This document shows positions 17,183 through 25,831 of a stretch of DNA of 59,926 nt, piece by piece. The notes below the pieces were generated by a model. The model was not told the origin of the DNA and searched no databases. It worked only from the letters and a program-made list of their open reading frames with translations. The stretch comes from an uncultured Acidobacteriota bacterium. GTDB taxonomy: Bacteria > Acidobacteriota > Terriglobia > Bryobacterales > Bryobacteraceae. A program made the translations under genes and the position numbers. The first letter of the stretch is position 1. Each line of letters starts with the position of its first letter. The stretch spans positions 1-59,926 of the forward strand of contig CADEFT010000041.1 of assembly GCA_902826685.1 (NCBI GenBank), written 5' to 3'.

Positions 17183-18754
17183 ATGGAGCCGACCGAGCTC
17201 ACGCGACTGACGGACTGGGCCGCGCGTCTGCGGATCGATGACGTGCCCGGGCCAGTCCGGCAGCACGCCAAGAACCAGGTGTTTTCCATGCTGGCAGCGG
17301 TTCACGCGGGCTACTCAAGCGACCTTGGCCGCGCGATCGAGGCCAGCTATCCGCGCCGGGATGCCGATCCCATCTCCGCCGCCGCCTTGATGTCGGCGTG
17401 GTCCATGACGCTCGACTTTGACGATGTGATGCTCGGTGGACACACCGGTCACTCGTCCGTCCTGGTGCCGGCTGCCTTTGCCGGTGTCCACGAACTCTCC
17501 GGCGGCGGTCTGCTGCTGGCGCAGATCGCGGCGAATGAAATCGCGGCCCGTTTGAACATGGCGGCGGCCTTGGGTCCCACGCGCGGGCAGATGGCGGCGC
17601 GGCTGCATCTGGCGGGGGCCGCGACGGCTCGCGCCAAGGCCGAAGGACTGCCGGCCGGAACGTTCGCTCATGCCCTGGCGATCGCCTTGAGCTATCCAAC
17701 CAAAGCCTGCTACGCGGGGTTCATGGGTTCGGATGCGAAGGTGTTGAGCGCGGCGTGGCCCATTCGTTGGGGCCTAGAGGCGGTGGATGCCGCGCGTGCC
17801 GGTCTTCGCGGGAACCTGCGAATCCTGGAAGACGGCGGCGGCTTCTTCGATAGTGAAACCCCATGTCCCTTGCGCGAGTTCCTGGGCGGACTCGGCACGC
17901 GCTGGCATACGGAGACCAATAGTTATAAGACGCATCCCGGTTCCGCCTATCTGCAGGCGGCCGTTCAGGCCGCGGAGACACTGTCGGTGCGCGTTCGCGC
18001 TGGAAATATTCGAAAGGTGGAAGTGTTCGGACCGGCGTTGATGACCGGCATGGAACAGCGTTCCCGTCCCTATCGCAACGGCGGCGGCTCCGCGGCCGCC
18101 ACGCTCAGCTTCAGCACGGCCTACGCGGTCGCCTGCGCCCTGGTATTCGGCAGCTTCGGACCGGAGCATCTGAAAGAATCCGCGAAGAACGATCCGCGAG
18201 TGTGGCAAATGGTGGATCGAATCGAGATCCGTCACGATGCACGGTTCACGATAGACACGCTCCGCGCGCCGATCCCCCTGGGCGCCGCACTCAGCAATAC
18301 AAGCCGCCTCAACCGCCTTCGCTTCCTGCTGTCCTCCGGAGGGCATACCAGCCCGGCGCAGAGGATCCGGCTTTCGGCATGGGACAAGATACGCATCGGC
18401 CTCGCGCTGTGCCGTCCGGCCGCCCGCCACGTTCCCGACGATTTCGCGGCGATGACGAAGGCATTGCCCGCGCGCGTGGTGATTCAGACCACCGGCGGCT
18501 CGATCCATCGGGAGACGGTAACGATACCCGACGGGTTCGCCGGGCATGGCGACTGGAGCGGCGCGCGCGCGCTGATGCGCGCCAAGTACATCGCCTGCGC
18601 GACGGAAACGATAGGCGCCGAACGTGCCCATCGATCCGCCGCCATGCTCGACGGCATCGAACACCTCAATCCCACGGAATTGCCGCAAGCCCTCGCTTTG
18701 AACGATCCCACTGCAACAGAGTGGGCCGATCCTGCACTAGAAATTCGGAGGTAG
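17183..18754 (+). CDS. MmgE/PrpD-family protein, VlmK-like (predicted phosphate-eliminating lyase)
   Basis: 523 residues with the two-domain MmgE/PrpD architecture. The characteristic N-terminal block SMTLDFDDVMLGGHTGH carries the family Asp/His residues; further conserved blocks are TETNSYKTHPGS and the C-terminal segment around IRLSAWDK. The family includes 2-methylcitrate dehydratase, but no methylcitrate-cycle gene is nearby. In valanimycin biosynthesis the PrpD-type enzyme VlmK removes phosphate from valanimycin hydrate phosphate to make the dehydroalanine unit. Here it heads the rightward operon, opposite a kinase-containing operon, so the same kinase/lyase step is plausible. Confidence 0.88.
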   Translation: MEPTELTRLTDWAARLRIDDVPGPVRQHAKNQVFSMLAAVHAGYSSDLGRAIEASYPRRDADPISAAALMSAWSMTLDFDDVMLGGHTGHSSVLVPAAFAGVHELSGGGLLLAQIAANEIAARLNMAAALGPTRGQMAARLHLAGAATARAKAEGLPAGTFAHALAIALSYPTKACYAGFMGSDAKVLSAAWPIRWGLEAVDAARAGLRGNLRILEDGGGFFDSETPCPLREFLGGLGTRWHTETNSYKTHPGSAYLQAAVQAAETLSVRVRAGNIRKVEVFGPALMTGMEQRSRPYRNGGGSAAATLSFSTAYAVACALVFGSFGPEHLKESAKNDPRVWQMVDRIEIRHDARFTIDTLRAPIPLGAALSNTSRLNRLRFLLSSGGHTSPAQRIRLSAWDKIRIGLALCRPAARHVPDDFAAMTKALPARVVIQTTGGSIHRETVTIPDGFAGHGDWSGARALMRAKYIACATETIGAERAHRSAAMLDGIEHLNPTELPQALALNDPTATEWADPALEIRR

Positions 18755-18759
18755 CTTGT

Positions 18760-18981
18760 GTGAGTCTCATTCTCAGCCCCCGGGAAGAACAAGTCGTGAA
18801 ACTGGCCGCGCTGGGCCTGCCCAACAAAATCATCGCTCACGAGTTGAGCATCAGCGCCTGGACCGTAAATACACACCTGCGGCGCATCTTCGCCAAGTTG
18901 CGGGTGTCTTCCAGAACGGCGATGGTCGCACGCTACATAGAGGCGGAGACGCAAAAAGTGCTGGCGAGGGGAGCCAACTGA
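18760..18981 (+). CDS. HTH-only LuxR/GerE-type regulator
   Basis: 73 residues consisting almost entirely of a LuxR-type helix-turn-helix: LSPREEQVV, LPNKIIAHELSIS, TVNTHLRRIFAKLRV. No receiver or ligand-binding domain precedes it; the upstream open frame is antisense-like and the GTG start has a good GGAGG site seven bases ahead. It lies 5 bp after the PrpD gene and 2 bp before the VlmA-like gene, so it is embedded in the operon it may regulate. The valanimycin cluster uses a SARP regulator instead. Confidence 0.85.
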   Translation: MSLILSPREEQVVKLAALGLPNKIIAHELSISAWTVNTHLRRIFAKLRVSSRTAMVARYIEAETQKVLARGAN

Positions 18982-18983
18982 AT

Positions 18984-19964
18984 ATGACGGAAACCAAACC
19001 GGCGCAGGGCCACGCGGGCGGGATCGACCATCCGTCGGGCTACCTGGCGTTAAGCGAACGAAACACGCGGTTTCAGATCCCGGGTCTCGCCGGCTTCATC
19101 GCCTACCGGGAGCAAGGCAAGCACATGGTGTGCCTCGGCGGCGTCCACGCCCCCGAAGCCGCTCGTGCCGAACTGCTCGATGCTTTCCTGGAAGAGGCGG
19201 CCTCGCGCAAGCGCCGTATCGTCGTGGTGCAGGTATCGGGCTCGCAGGTGGAGTTGTTCCGCTCCCGCGCCTTCACCGTGAATTCCATGGGCGCCACGTA
19301 TGCGTTGAGCCTTTCCGGTTATTCCCTGGTGGGCACCAAGAAGATGAAGCTTCGCAACAAGATCAAACGCGCCAAGGAGCAGGGAGTTCGCGTGGTGGAA
19401 GTGGGCGCCGATATCGCCGGCGGCGCCGCGCCGTTTGAAGAACTGCGCCGCGTGAGTGGCGGGTGGCTGGCGGCCAAGCGCAAAAAGGAACTCGATTTCA
19501 TGATCGGCGAACTGGGCACTCCGGAAGATACAGACCGCCGGATCTTTGCCGCGCTTGATGCCACCGGAAAGATGTGCGCGTTCATTACCTATGTGCCGGC
19601 GTTCGGACGCAGGCCGGGATACCTGCACGATCTGACTCGCAAGATGCCGGAGACGCCGGTTGGTGTCATGGAATTGATTAACAGCCAGGCGATCGAGCGT
19701 TTCCGGCAGGAAGGCGTTCCTTACCTGCACTTCGGTTTCACGCCTTTCGTCCGCTGTGAGCGATCGGAGGCGGAAGACAGCAAGGCCGTGTCGTGGGTGA
19801 TTCAAATGCTCGAACGATACGGCGAGTCCATCTATCCCACGCGCACCCAGGCCGACTACAAGATGAAGTGGGGACCGGATGTGATTGAGGCGGAATACGT
19901 CGCGTTCCGGCCGCTCTCCCCGTGCGCCGTGCTCGATCTGTTGAAGCTCACCGAATCGATCTGA
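18984..19964 (+). CDS. LPG-synthase-like (DUF2156) aminoacyl-tRNA-dependent transferase, VlmA-like
   Basis: 326 residues matching the C-terminal catalytic domain of lysyl-phosphatidylglycerol synthases (tandem GNAT fold, DUF2156). Recognisable parts: KMKLRNKIKRAKEQG, the beta-strand/loop YLHDLTRKMPE followed by VGVMELINSQAIE, and YLHFGFTPF. There is no membrane-helix domain, so it is not an MprF-type lipid aminoacylase; it is a soluble transferase. VlmA, which I recall as a member of this family, moves serine from seryl-tRNA to an alkylhydroxylamine. With an N-hydroxylase, a VlmO-like and a VlmB-like protein in the cluster this is its likely reaction. The amino acid used cannot be read from sequence. 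Confidence 0.83.
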   Translation: MTETKPAQGHAGGIDHPSGYLALSERNTRFQIPGLAGFIAYREQGKHMVCLGGVHAPEAARAELLDAFLEEAASRKRRIVVVQVSGSQVELFRSRAFTVNSMGATYALSLSGYSLVGTKKMKLRNKIKRAKEQGVRVVEVGADIAGGAAPFEELRRVSGGWLAAKRKKELDFMIGELGTPEDTDRRIFAALDATGKMCAFITYVPAFGRRPGYLHDLTRKMPETPVGVMELINSQAIERFRQEGVPYLHFGFTPFVRCERSEAEDSKAVSWVIQMLERYGESIYPTRTQADYKMKWGPDVIEAEYVAFRPLSPCAVLDLLKLTESI

Positions 19965-19967
19965 ATC

Positions 19968-21281
19968 ATGAAGCGAGCGTTGCCGTTCGTTCTATTGCTG
20001 GTCTGCGTGGCGGTGGCCCAGCCGCCGGGATTGAGCCTCAAACGGGCCGTGGAACTCGCGCTGGGCGAGGAGGGTAGCGTGCCCCTGCAACTGGCGCGCG
20101 AAGCGGTGGTGCAGTCGCGCAGCCAGTCCGCGGTGGCCAAGGCGGCGTTGCTGCCGAACTTCGAAGTCTCGGCGGGCGCACAGAATCTGACGCGGAACCT
20201 GCGCGCGCTGGGGCTCCCGTCGTCTTCCGCCGGCTTCCCCTTCCCCGCTACGGCCGGGCCTTTCAACGTGCTCGATATGCGCGGCGGGGCCAGCCAGGCC
20301 GTGCTCAACCTCAGCGCACTGCACCGGTACCGCGCGTCGAAAAGCGATTTGCTGGCGGCCGAATCCGATGTCGAGGTCACCGCCGAACAGACGGCTGAGC
20401 GGGTCGCGAAAGCTTACCTGGCCGCCCTGCGCGGCAAGGCCCGGCTGGAGGCGGAACAAGCCGCCCTGGACCTGGCCAACGTCACTTTACGCGCGGCCCA
20501 GCACAATCTCGACGAAGGCACGGTGACGGCGCTTGACGTTTCGCGCGCGCAATTGCGGGTCGCCTCCGTCCGGCAGAAAGTACTCGAAGCGGCCACCGAA
20601 GCGCGCACCCGTCTATTGGCGCTGCGGCGTGCGATCGGGCTGCGCATGGATTTTCCCTTGGAATTGAGCGAGAACCTCGCGGCTCTGCCCCCGCCCGTGG
20701 ATGCAAACCTCGCCTGGAATCACATCGCGAGCCAGCGGCCGGAGTGGAAAACGCAGCAGTTTCGCGAGCAGTCCCTCGCAAAAGCCGTCCGTTCGGCGCG
20801 CGCCGAAAGTCTGCCTTCGGTGCATGCCTTCGCCGACTACGGCGGCATTGGAACCAGCGTGCCGTCCACCCTGGCCACACACAGCGCGGGCGTGTCGGTC
20901 CGGTTTCCCTTGTTCGATAGCGGAAGGCGGCGTGCCAACACCGAGGCATCGGCGTCCCGTTTGCGGCAGGAGCGATCGCGCACGCAGGATCTTCGCGACG
21001 AGATTCAATTTCAATTGGAAGTGGCGGCGGGACAGGTTCGTTCCACTCAGGAAGCGGTGAGCCTGGCGGAGGCCGCGCTTGATCACGCGCGGCGGGTGCT
21101 CGAACAGAGCCAGCGGCGCTATCGCAACGGCGCGGCGGAGCATCTTACCGTCGCCGAGGCGGAAAACGATGTCGCGCAAACGCGCGCCTCGCACATTGAA
21201 GCGCTCTACGCCTGTCATGTCGCGTGGGTCGATTTTCAGAGAGCGGCCGGCGTGCTTCGCAAGGAGCTTCGCGAGAGGTAG
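19968..21281 (+). CDS. TolC-family outer-membrane efflux protein
   Basis: 437 residues with signal peptide (~1-18) and the duplicated OEP helical pattern: long Ala/Glu/Arg-rich coiled coils with AERVAKAYLAAL and RRVLEQSQRRYRNGAAEHLTV, plus PLFDSGRRRANTEAS typical of the second repeat. It completes the tripartite exporter whose other parts are encoded at 14160-17061 on the opposite strand. Three bases after the VlmA-like stop, so co-transcribed. Confidence 0.92.
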   Translation: MKRALPFVLLLVCVAVAQPPGLSLKRAVELALGEEGSVPLQLAREAVVQSRSQSAVAKAALLPNFEVSAGAQNLTRNLRALGLPSSSAGFPFPATAGPFNVLDMRGGASQAVLNLSALHRYRASKSDLLAAESDVEVTAEQTAERVAKAYLAALRGKARLEAEQAALDLANVTLRAAQHNLDEGTVTALDVSRAQLRVASVRQKVLEAATEARTRLLALRRAIGLRMDFPLELSENLAALPPPVDANLAWNHIASQRPEWKTQQFREQSLAKAVRSARAESLPSVHAFADYGGIGTSVPSTLATHSAGVSVRFPLFDSGRRRANTEASASRLRQERSRTQDLRDEIQFQLEVAAGQVRSTQEAVSLAEAALDHARRVLEQSQRRYRNGAAEHLTVAEAENDVAQTRASHIEALYACHVAWVDFQRAAGVLRKELRER

Positions 21282-21288
21282 GAAAGCC

Positions 21289-22185
21289 ATGCAGCCAGCG
21301 TTGGAAGTGGGGGTCGCACTGGGCGGCGGATTTGCGCGCGCCATCGCGCACCTGGGCGTATTGCGAGTTCTTGAAGAGGCCGGCATCCGCATCTCGGCCA
21401 TAGCCGGTGTCAGCGCCGGCGCCATCGTCGCGGCCGCTTACGCCAGTGGAACCCGGCTGGACGAGATCTGCGACGTCGCCTCCTCCATGCGCTTTGCCGA
21501 CGTGGCGCGATGGTCCATTTCGAAGATGGGGCTGGCCAAGAGCCGCCGCATGAAGGCCTTCTTGCGCAAGCTGCTCAAGGTCGACCGCTTCGAACAAATG
21601 CGCATTCCGCTGGCGGTGGTGGCGACGGATCTCGGTTCCGGCGCGCCGCGCGTCTTTCGCGATTCCGGCGAAGTGGTGGATCCCATCCGCGCCAGTTGCG
21701 CCTATCCGGGGCTGTTTGAACCGGTCGAGATTCAGGGCAGCCGCTATGTGGACGGAGCCATCGGGATCGAGGTGCCTGCGCTTCCGCTGCGCAGCTTCAA
21801 TCTGAACCGGGTCATCTCCGTGCGCCTGGCGGGCAGTTCGGAATTGCCGGGCAACCTCTTCGAAGTAGTCGGCCGGTGCTTCCGCATCATGAACGATCAG
21901 ATGCAACATTCCTGGCGCGCGGCGTCCGATTGCGTGATTGAACCGAACGTAGAAGCCGCAAATTGGGACGGATTCGCCAGCACCGCCGCGTTGATCCAGT
22001 CGGGCGAAGTCGCGGCGCGCGACATGCTTTCGGCCATTCGCGGCTGGGGCGCTCCCTTAAGCGAACACCTTCCGGACCAGTTCCCCGCGAACGCCGGTCA
22101 GCCGTTGGTTCAGTCCCTGATAGAACCAGGTCAGCTTGGTGTGATCGAGGCCCAGCAGGTGCAGCATCGTGGCATGCAGATCTGA
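21289..22185 (+). CDS. Patatin-like phospholipase/hydrolase with antisense-overlapping tail
   Basis: 298 residues. Catalytic dyad S42 in GVSAG and D155 in VDGAIG; glycine-rich oxyanion loop GGGFARAIAHLGV, where FARA replaces the usual ARG. No signal peptide or membrane helix. Last gene of the rightward operon, 7 bp after the TolC gene, so it may hydrolyse a lipid substrate or protect membranes, but its role is unproven. The last ~43 residues lie antisense to the end of the convergent DUF1501 gene and look like read-through, suggesting the original stop was lost. Confidence 0.88.
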   Translation: MQPALEVGVALGGGFARAIAHLGVLRVLEEAGIRISAIAGVSAGAIVAAAYASGTRLDEICDVASSMRFADVARWSISKMGLAKSRRMKAFLRKLLKVDRFEQMRIPLAVVATDLGSGAPRVFRDSGEVVDPIRASCAYPGLFEPVEIQGSRYVDGAIGIEVPALPLRSFNLNRVISVRLAGSSELPGNLFEVVGRCFRIMNDQMQHSWRAASDCVIEPNVEAANWDGFASTAALIQSGEVAARDMLSAIRGWGAPLSEHLPDQFPANAGQPLVQSLIEPGQLGVIEAQQVQHRGMQI

Positions 22186-23466
22186 AACGTGTACGCGTTC
22201 TTCCACCGCTTCAAAGCCCAGCTCATCGGTGGCGCCGATCGCCTGTCCACCCTTGACGCCCGCCCCGGCCAGCCACATGGAAAAGCCATGCCAATCGTGA
22301 TCGCGGCCGGGCTTGCCGACCCCTTCGCTGGTTGGAGTGCGGCCGAATTCCCCGCCCCATAGGATCACGGTCTCATCCCACAGCCCGTTCGCTTTCAAGT
22401 CTTCCATCAAGGCGGCGACGGGCTTGTCGGTTTCACCCGCGTGAAGCCTGTGGTTGGTAATGCAGTCGTTGTGGCCGTCCCAGGTGTCTTCAATGTGGCC
22501 GCCGCCCGAATAAAGCTGCACGAACCGCACGCCCTTTTCGAGCAGCCGCCTGGTAATGAGACATTTTCGGCCGAAATCGGCGGTGAGCTTGTCGTTCAGC
22601 CCGTATCGCTCGCGCGTGGCCGGCGTTTCGCGGTCGAGATCCACCACCGCCGCGGCTTCGGTCTGCATGCGATAGGCCAGCTCGTACGACATGACGCGAG
22701 CCGCCAGTTCCGATTCCTCCGGATGCCTCCGCAGATGCTCCTCGTTGAGTTCCTTCAAAAGATCGAGCGAACGGCGCTGCGTGCGATCGTCCACTGGCGG
22801 TTTCAGATCGAGCAGCGGAGCCGCCCCGCTGCGGAACAACGTGCCCTGGTATGCCGCGGGCATGAACCCAGCGGTCCAGTTCGAGGCGCTGCCGATCGGG
22901 CCGCCCCGTGGATCGGTCATCACCACGAACGCCGGCAGGCTCTCGTTTCCCGCGCCCAGCCCGTAGGTCACCCACGCACCCATGCTCGGCTTGCCGATGA
23001 AGATACTGCCGGTGTTCATTTGCAGGCAGCCCGAGGCGTGTGCCGCCGTATCGGTATACATCGAGCGAATGACGCACAGGTCGTCGGCGAATTTCGCGGT
23101 GTGCGGGAATAGATCGCTGATCGGAAGCCCGCTTTGCCCGCGCGGCTTGAATTCGAAGGGAGAACCCATCAGGTAGCCGATGGGGCGGCCGTTCGAGCCC
23201 ACCGCCAGCTTGCCCCGATAGGCCGTGCCGTTCAACCGGGTGAGCTCGGGCTTGGGATCGAAAGTATCCACCTGGCTGGGCGCGCCGTTCATGAACAGAA
23301 ACACCGCGCGCTTGGCTTTGGCCGGGAAGTGCGGCTGCCTGGGCGCGAGAATCGAGCCGGCGGGCGCCGCGAAACCATCCCGCGACAGCAGATGCATCAG
23401 CGCGATGCCGGCGAACCCGCCGCCGGTCTGCCACAAAAAGTCCCGCCGCGTGCGTTTAATTGGCAT
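22057..23466 (-). CDS. DUF1501 (sulfatase-like fold) secreted protein with Tat signal
   Basis: 469 residues from ATG 23466, with Tat motif RRDFLW at residues 6-11. Family blocks: KRAVFLFMNGAPSQVDTFD, SGGGHIEDTWDGH, LWGGEFGRTP and GRDHDWHGFSMWLAGAGVKGG, typical of DUF1501 proteins related to the alkaline-phosphatase/sulfatase fold. The start overlaps the upstream PSD1 gene by 11 bp. DUF1501 and DUF1549/DUF1553 proteins are habitually paired in Planctomycetes, Verrucomicrobia and Acidobacteria; function unknown, thought to be tied to polysaccharide use. Confidence 0.93.
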   Translation of the reverse strand: MPIKRTRRDFLWQTGGGFAGIALMHLLSRDGFAAPAGSILAPRQPHFPAKAKRAVFLFMNGAPSQVDTFDPKPELTRLNGTAYRGKLAVGSNGRPIGYLMGSPFEFKPRGQSGLPISDLFPHTAKFADDLCVIRSMYTDTAAHASGCLQMNTGSIFIGKPSMGAWVTYGLGAGNESLPAFVVMTDPRGGPIGSASNWTAGFMPAAYQGTLFRSGAAPLLDLKPPVDDRTQRRSLDLLKELNEEHLRRHPEESELAARVMSYELAYRMQTEAAAVVDLDRETPATRERYGLNDKLTADFGRKCLITRRLLEKGVRFVQLYSGGGHIEDTWDGHNDCITNHRLHAGETDKPVAALMEDLKANGLWDETVILWGGEFGRTPTSEGVGKPGRDHDWHGFSMWLAGAGVKGGQAIGATDELGFEAVEERVHVSDLHATMLHLLGLDHTKLTWFYQGLNQRLTGVRGELVRKVFA

Positions 23467-25831
23467 AAACAAACTCGTTGAGGTTCAGAATGACGCGCGT
23501 CATCTGCTCCAGGCTTTCCGTCTTGAGGAACGCGAGCATGGTGGACCGCTCGGTCGCGGTGGGCGGGCGAGCCAGTGCCAGACGAAATGCATGTTCAACC
23601 TGCCGCGCCGGATCCGGTCCCGCTTCCTCACGCAGACGCGAAGCAAAATGGTGTGCCTGGCGATTGATGAAGTCGCCGTTGAAAAGCTGCAGCGCCTGCG
23701 GAGCCACGGCGGTGGTCTGCCGCTTCGGCGCGCTGCGCACGGTGTCGCAAAGATCCAGCACTTCCATCAACGGGACCATGAGCGACCGTTTGACGAAGTA
23801 ATACACGGCGCGGCGCGACGCCGCCTGCTCGTCGTAGGGCATCCAGATCTTGCCCGGATCGCTCGATCCTTCGAGCGCTTCCTTCTGCATGTGCGGATAG
23901 ACGAACGGTCCATACATCCGCCGGTTCAACCGGCCGCTGACGGCGAGCGCGGAATCGAGAATGGCTTCGGCTTCCAGGCGCCGCATTGGACGCCGCCACA
24001 GCAGGCGATTCTCAGGATCCTCGGCGGCATAACGCTCATTGGAAGCTTTCGACATGCGATAGGTGCTGCTCTGGACGATGAGCGCATTGAGCTTCTTGAT
24101 CGACCATCCATTCTCGACAAACCACACCGCGAGCCAGTCGAGCAATTCGCGATGTTCGGGTTTGTCGCCCATGACTCCGAAATCGTTGGCCGTGCGCACC
24201 AGGCCTTCGCCGAAGTGCCACTGCCAGACGCGGTTCACGATCACGCGCGCGGTCAAAGGATTGTCCGGTGACGCCAGCCATTCGGCGAATCGCAAGCGCC
24301 GCTGGCTGGTCCGCGCCCCAGCCGCAGGTTCGAAGGAAGGTTGTGCTTTGGCCAGCACCGCGGGTACCAGCGGCCCCACTTCCGGCCCCGGCACACCCGG
24401 CTTGCCGCGCACCAGGATATGCGTCTTCGGTATCTGACGGAACGTCTCTTCGAGGAAATAGCCGCGCGGCAGATCGGGCACTTCCTTTTTGAGCCGGTCC
24501 ACTTCCGTCTCCACGGGCAGTGCTTTCAGTTCCTGCTCGTAGGCCTTTGTGTGATCGCGCACCAACTGCTTTTGCTCTTCCGTTCGCTCCGCAGCCGCCG
24601 TGAGAAAGGCCGTGACCGCCGCCGCCGGCAAGGCGCTTTTGCCGGAACCAAGCCAATCGAGCCGCGCCGCCTCCCGCAGATCCGCGATCTTCTTCTCGCG
24701 CTGGTTGAAGCGGTCGACTTCGTCGCGAATGCCGATGGGCCGGTCCAGTTCCGTGCGCCCGTTTCGCGGACGCTCTAGACCGTTAAACACGGCCACCATG
24801 CCGTAGTAATCTTTGGTGAGCAGCGGTTCGAATTTATGGTTGTGGCAGCGCGCGCAACCGAGCGTCAAGGCGAGGAACGCCTGCGACGTCGTGCTCACCA
24901 CATCGTCCAACTGGTCGAAGCGGTCTTCGGCCGGGTCGGCGGGCTCATCGTCCCACGGCCCAAGCCGGTTGAAACCCGTGGCGATCATGGTTTCGGCATT
25001 GGCGCCGGGAAGCTCATCGCCCGCCAGTTGCTCCACCAGGAAGCGGTTGAATGGCTTGCCGGAGTTGAACGCGCCAATCACGTAGTCGCGATAGCGCCAG
25101 ACGTGCGGCTTGATCGCATCGCGCTCATAGCCGTTGCTCTCGCCGTAGCGCACGACGTCAAGCCAGTGCCTGCCCCACCGCTCGCCATACTCCGAACGCG
25201 CCAGAAGACGCGCCGCTTCGGCATCGAGATCGCCGCGATACGCATCCTGTTCGGCGATGGTCGGCGGCAGGCCGATCAGGTCGAGATGAACGCGACGTAA
25301 CAGATCGCCGCGAGCCGCCTCGGCCGCCGGCTTCCACCCGCGCGCTTCGAGTTTCGCCAGCACGAAGGCATCCACCGGATTGCGCACCCACGCCCGATCG
25401 TTCACCTCGGGCACGGCGGGCTTCACCAGTTTCTGAAACGCCCAATGATCCAGCCGCTTATCGCGAGTCTCCGGCGCGGCGGCGGTCTCCTCGCCCGGCC
25501 AGGGCGCGCCACCGTCGATCCAACGCTTCAAAAGGCCGATCTCCGCTTCGGTCAATCGTGGACCGGCGGGCGGCATGACCACCTTTTTTTCCGTGCCGCT
25601 CACGTAGCGGATCAGCAGACTCGCTTCGCTATTGCCTGGCTCGAAAGCGGGCACGCCGCTCTCCCCGCCACGCAGCGCGGCCGCCCGCCGATCCAACCGC
25701 AGCTTGCTCATCTGCACCTGCGCGCCGTGACAGGCATGGCAGCGTTTGGCCAGCAGCGGACGCACCTCGGTTTCGTAATCCGGCGGCGCGGCCCATAGTG
25801 AAATCGACGTGGCAATCAACGCTCGAAGCAT
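23456..25831 (-). CDS. PSD1 protein: cytochrome c-like domain + DUF1549 + DUF1553
   Basis: 791 residues. Signal peptide, then a planctomycete-type cytochrome c domain with one haem motif CHACH (near residue 30) and the KLRLDRR segment, then DUF1549 (LLRRVHLDLIGLPPT, RYGESNGYERD) and DUF1553 (RLRFAEWLASPDNPLTARVI... WRRPMRRLEAE). Start ATG 25831 chosen because the signal peptide begins there; 24 further in-frame codons upstream run into the divergent gene. Paired with the DUF1501 gene downstream. Confidence 0.93.
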   Translation of the reverse strand: MLRALIATSISLWAAPPDYETEVRPLLAKRCHACHGAQVQMSKLRLDRRAAALRGGESGVPAFEPGNSEASLLIRYVSGTEKKVVMPPAGPRLTEAEIGLLKRWIDGGAPWPGEETAAAPETRDKRLDHWAFQKLVKPAVPEVNDRAWVRNPVDAFVLAKLEARGWKPAAEAARGDLLRRVHLDLIGLPPTIAEQDAYRGDLDAEAARLLARSEYGERWGRHWLDVVRYGESNGYERDAIKPHVWRYRDYVIGAFNSGKPFNRFLVEQLAGDELPGANAETMIATGFNRLGPWDDEPADPAEDRFDQLDDVVSTTSQAFLALTLGCARCHNHKFEPLLTKDYYGMVAVFNGLERPRNGRTELDRPIGIRDEVDRFNQREKKIADLREAARLDWLGSGKSALPAAAVTAFLTAAAERTEEQKQLVRDHTKAYEQELKALPVETEVDRLKKEVPDLPRGYFLEETFRQIPKTHILVRGKPGVPGPEVGPLVPAVLAKAQPSFEPAAGARTSQRRLRFAEWLASPDNPLTARVIVNRVWQWHFGEGLVRTANDFGVMGDKPEHRELLDWLAVWFVENGWSIKKLNALIVQSSTYRMSKASNERYAAEDPENRLLWRRPMRRLEAEAILDSALAVSGRLNRRMYGPFVYPHMQKEALEGSSDPGKIWMPYDEQAASRRAVYYFVKRSLMVPLMEVLDLCDTVRSAPKRQTTAVAPQALQLFNGDFINRQAHHFASRLREEAGPDPARQVEHAFRLALARPPTATERSTMLAFLKTESLEQMTRVILNLNEFVYAN

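Noticed and set aside
17183..18754. 2-methylcitrate dehydratase (propionate metabolism)
   Set aside because: No prpB, prpC or acn-type genes nearby; context and divergent pairing favour a VlmK-like role.
18984..19964. MprF-type membrane lipid aminoacylase
   Set aside because: The N-terminal flippase/membrane domain is absent; only the soluble transferase domain is present.
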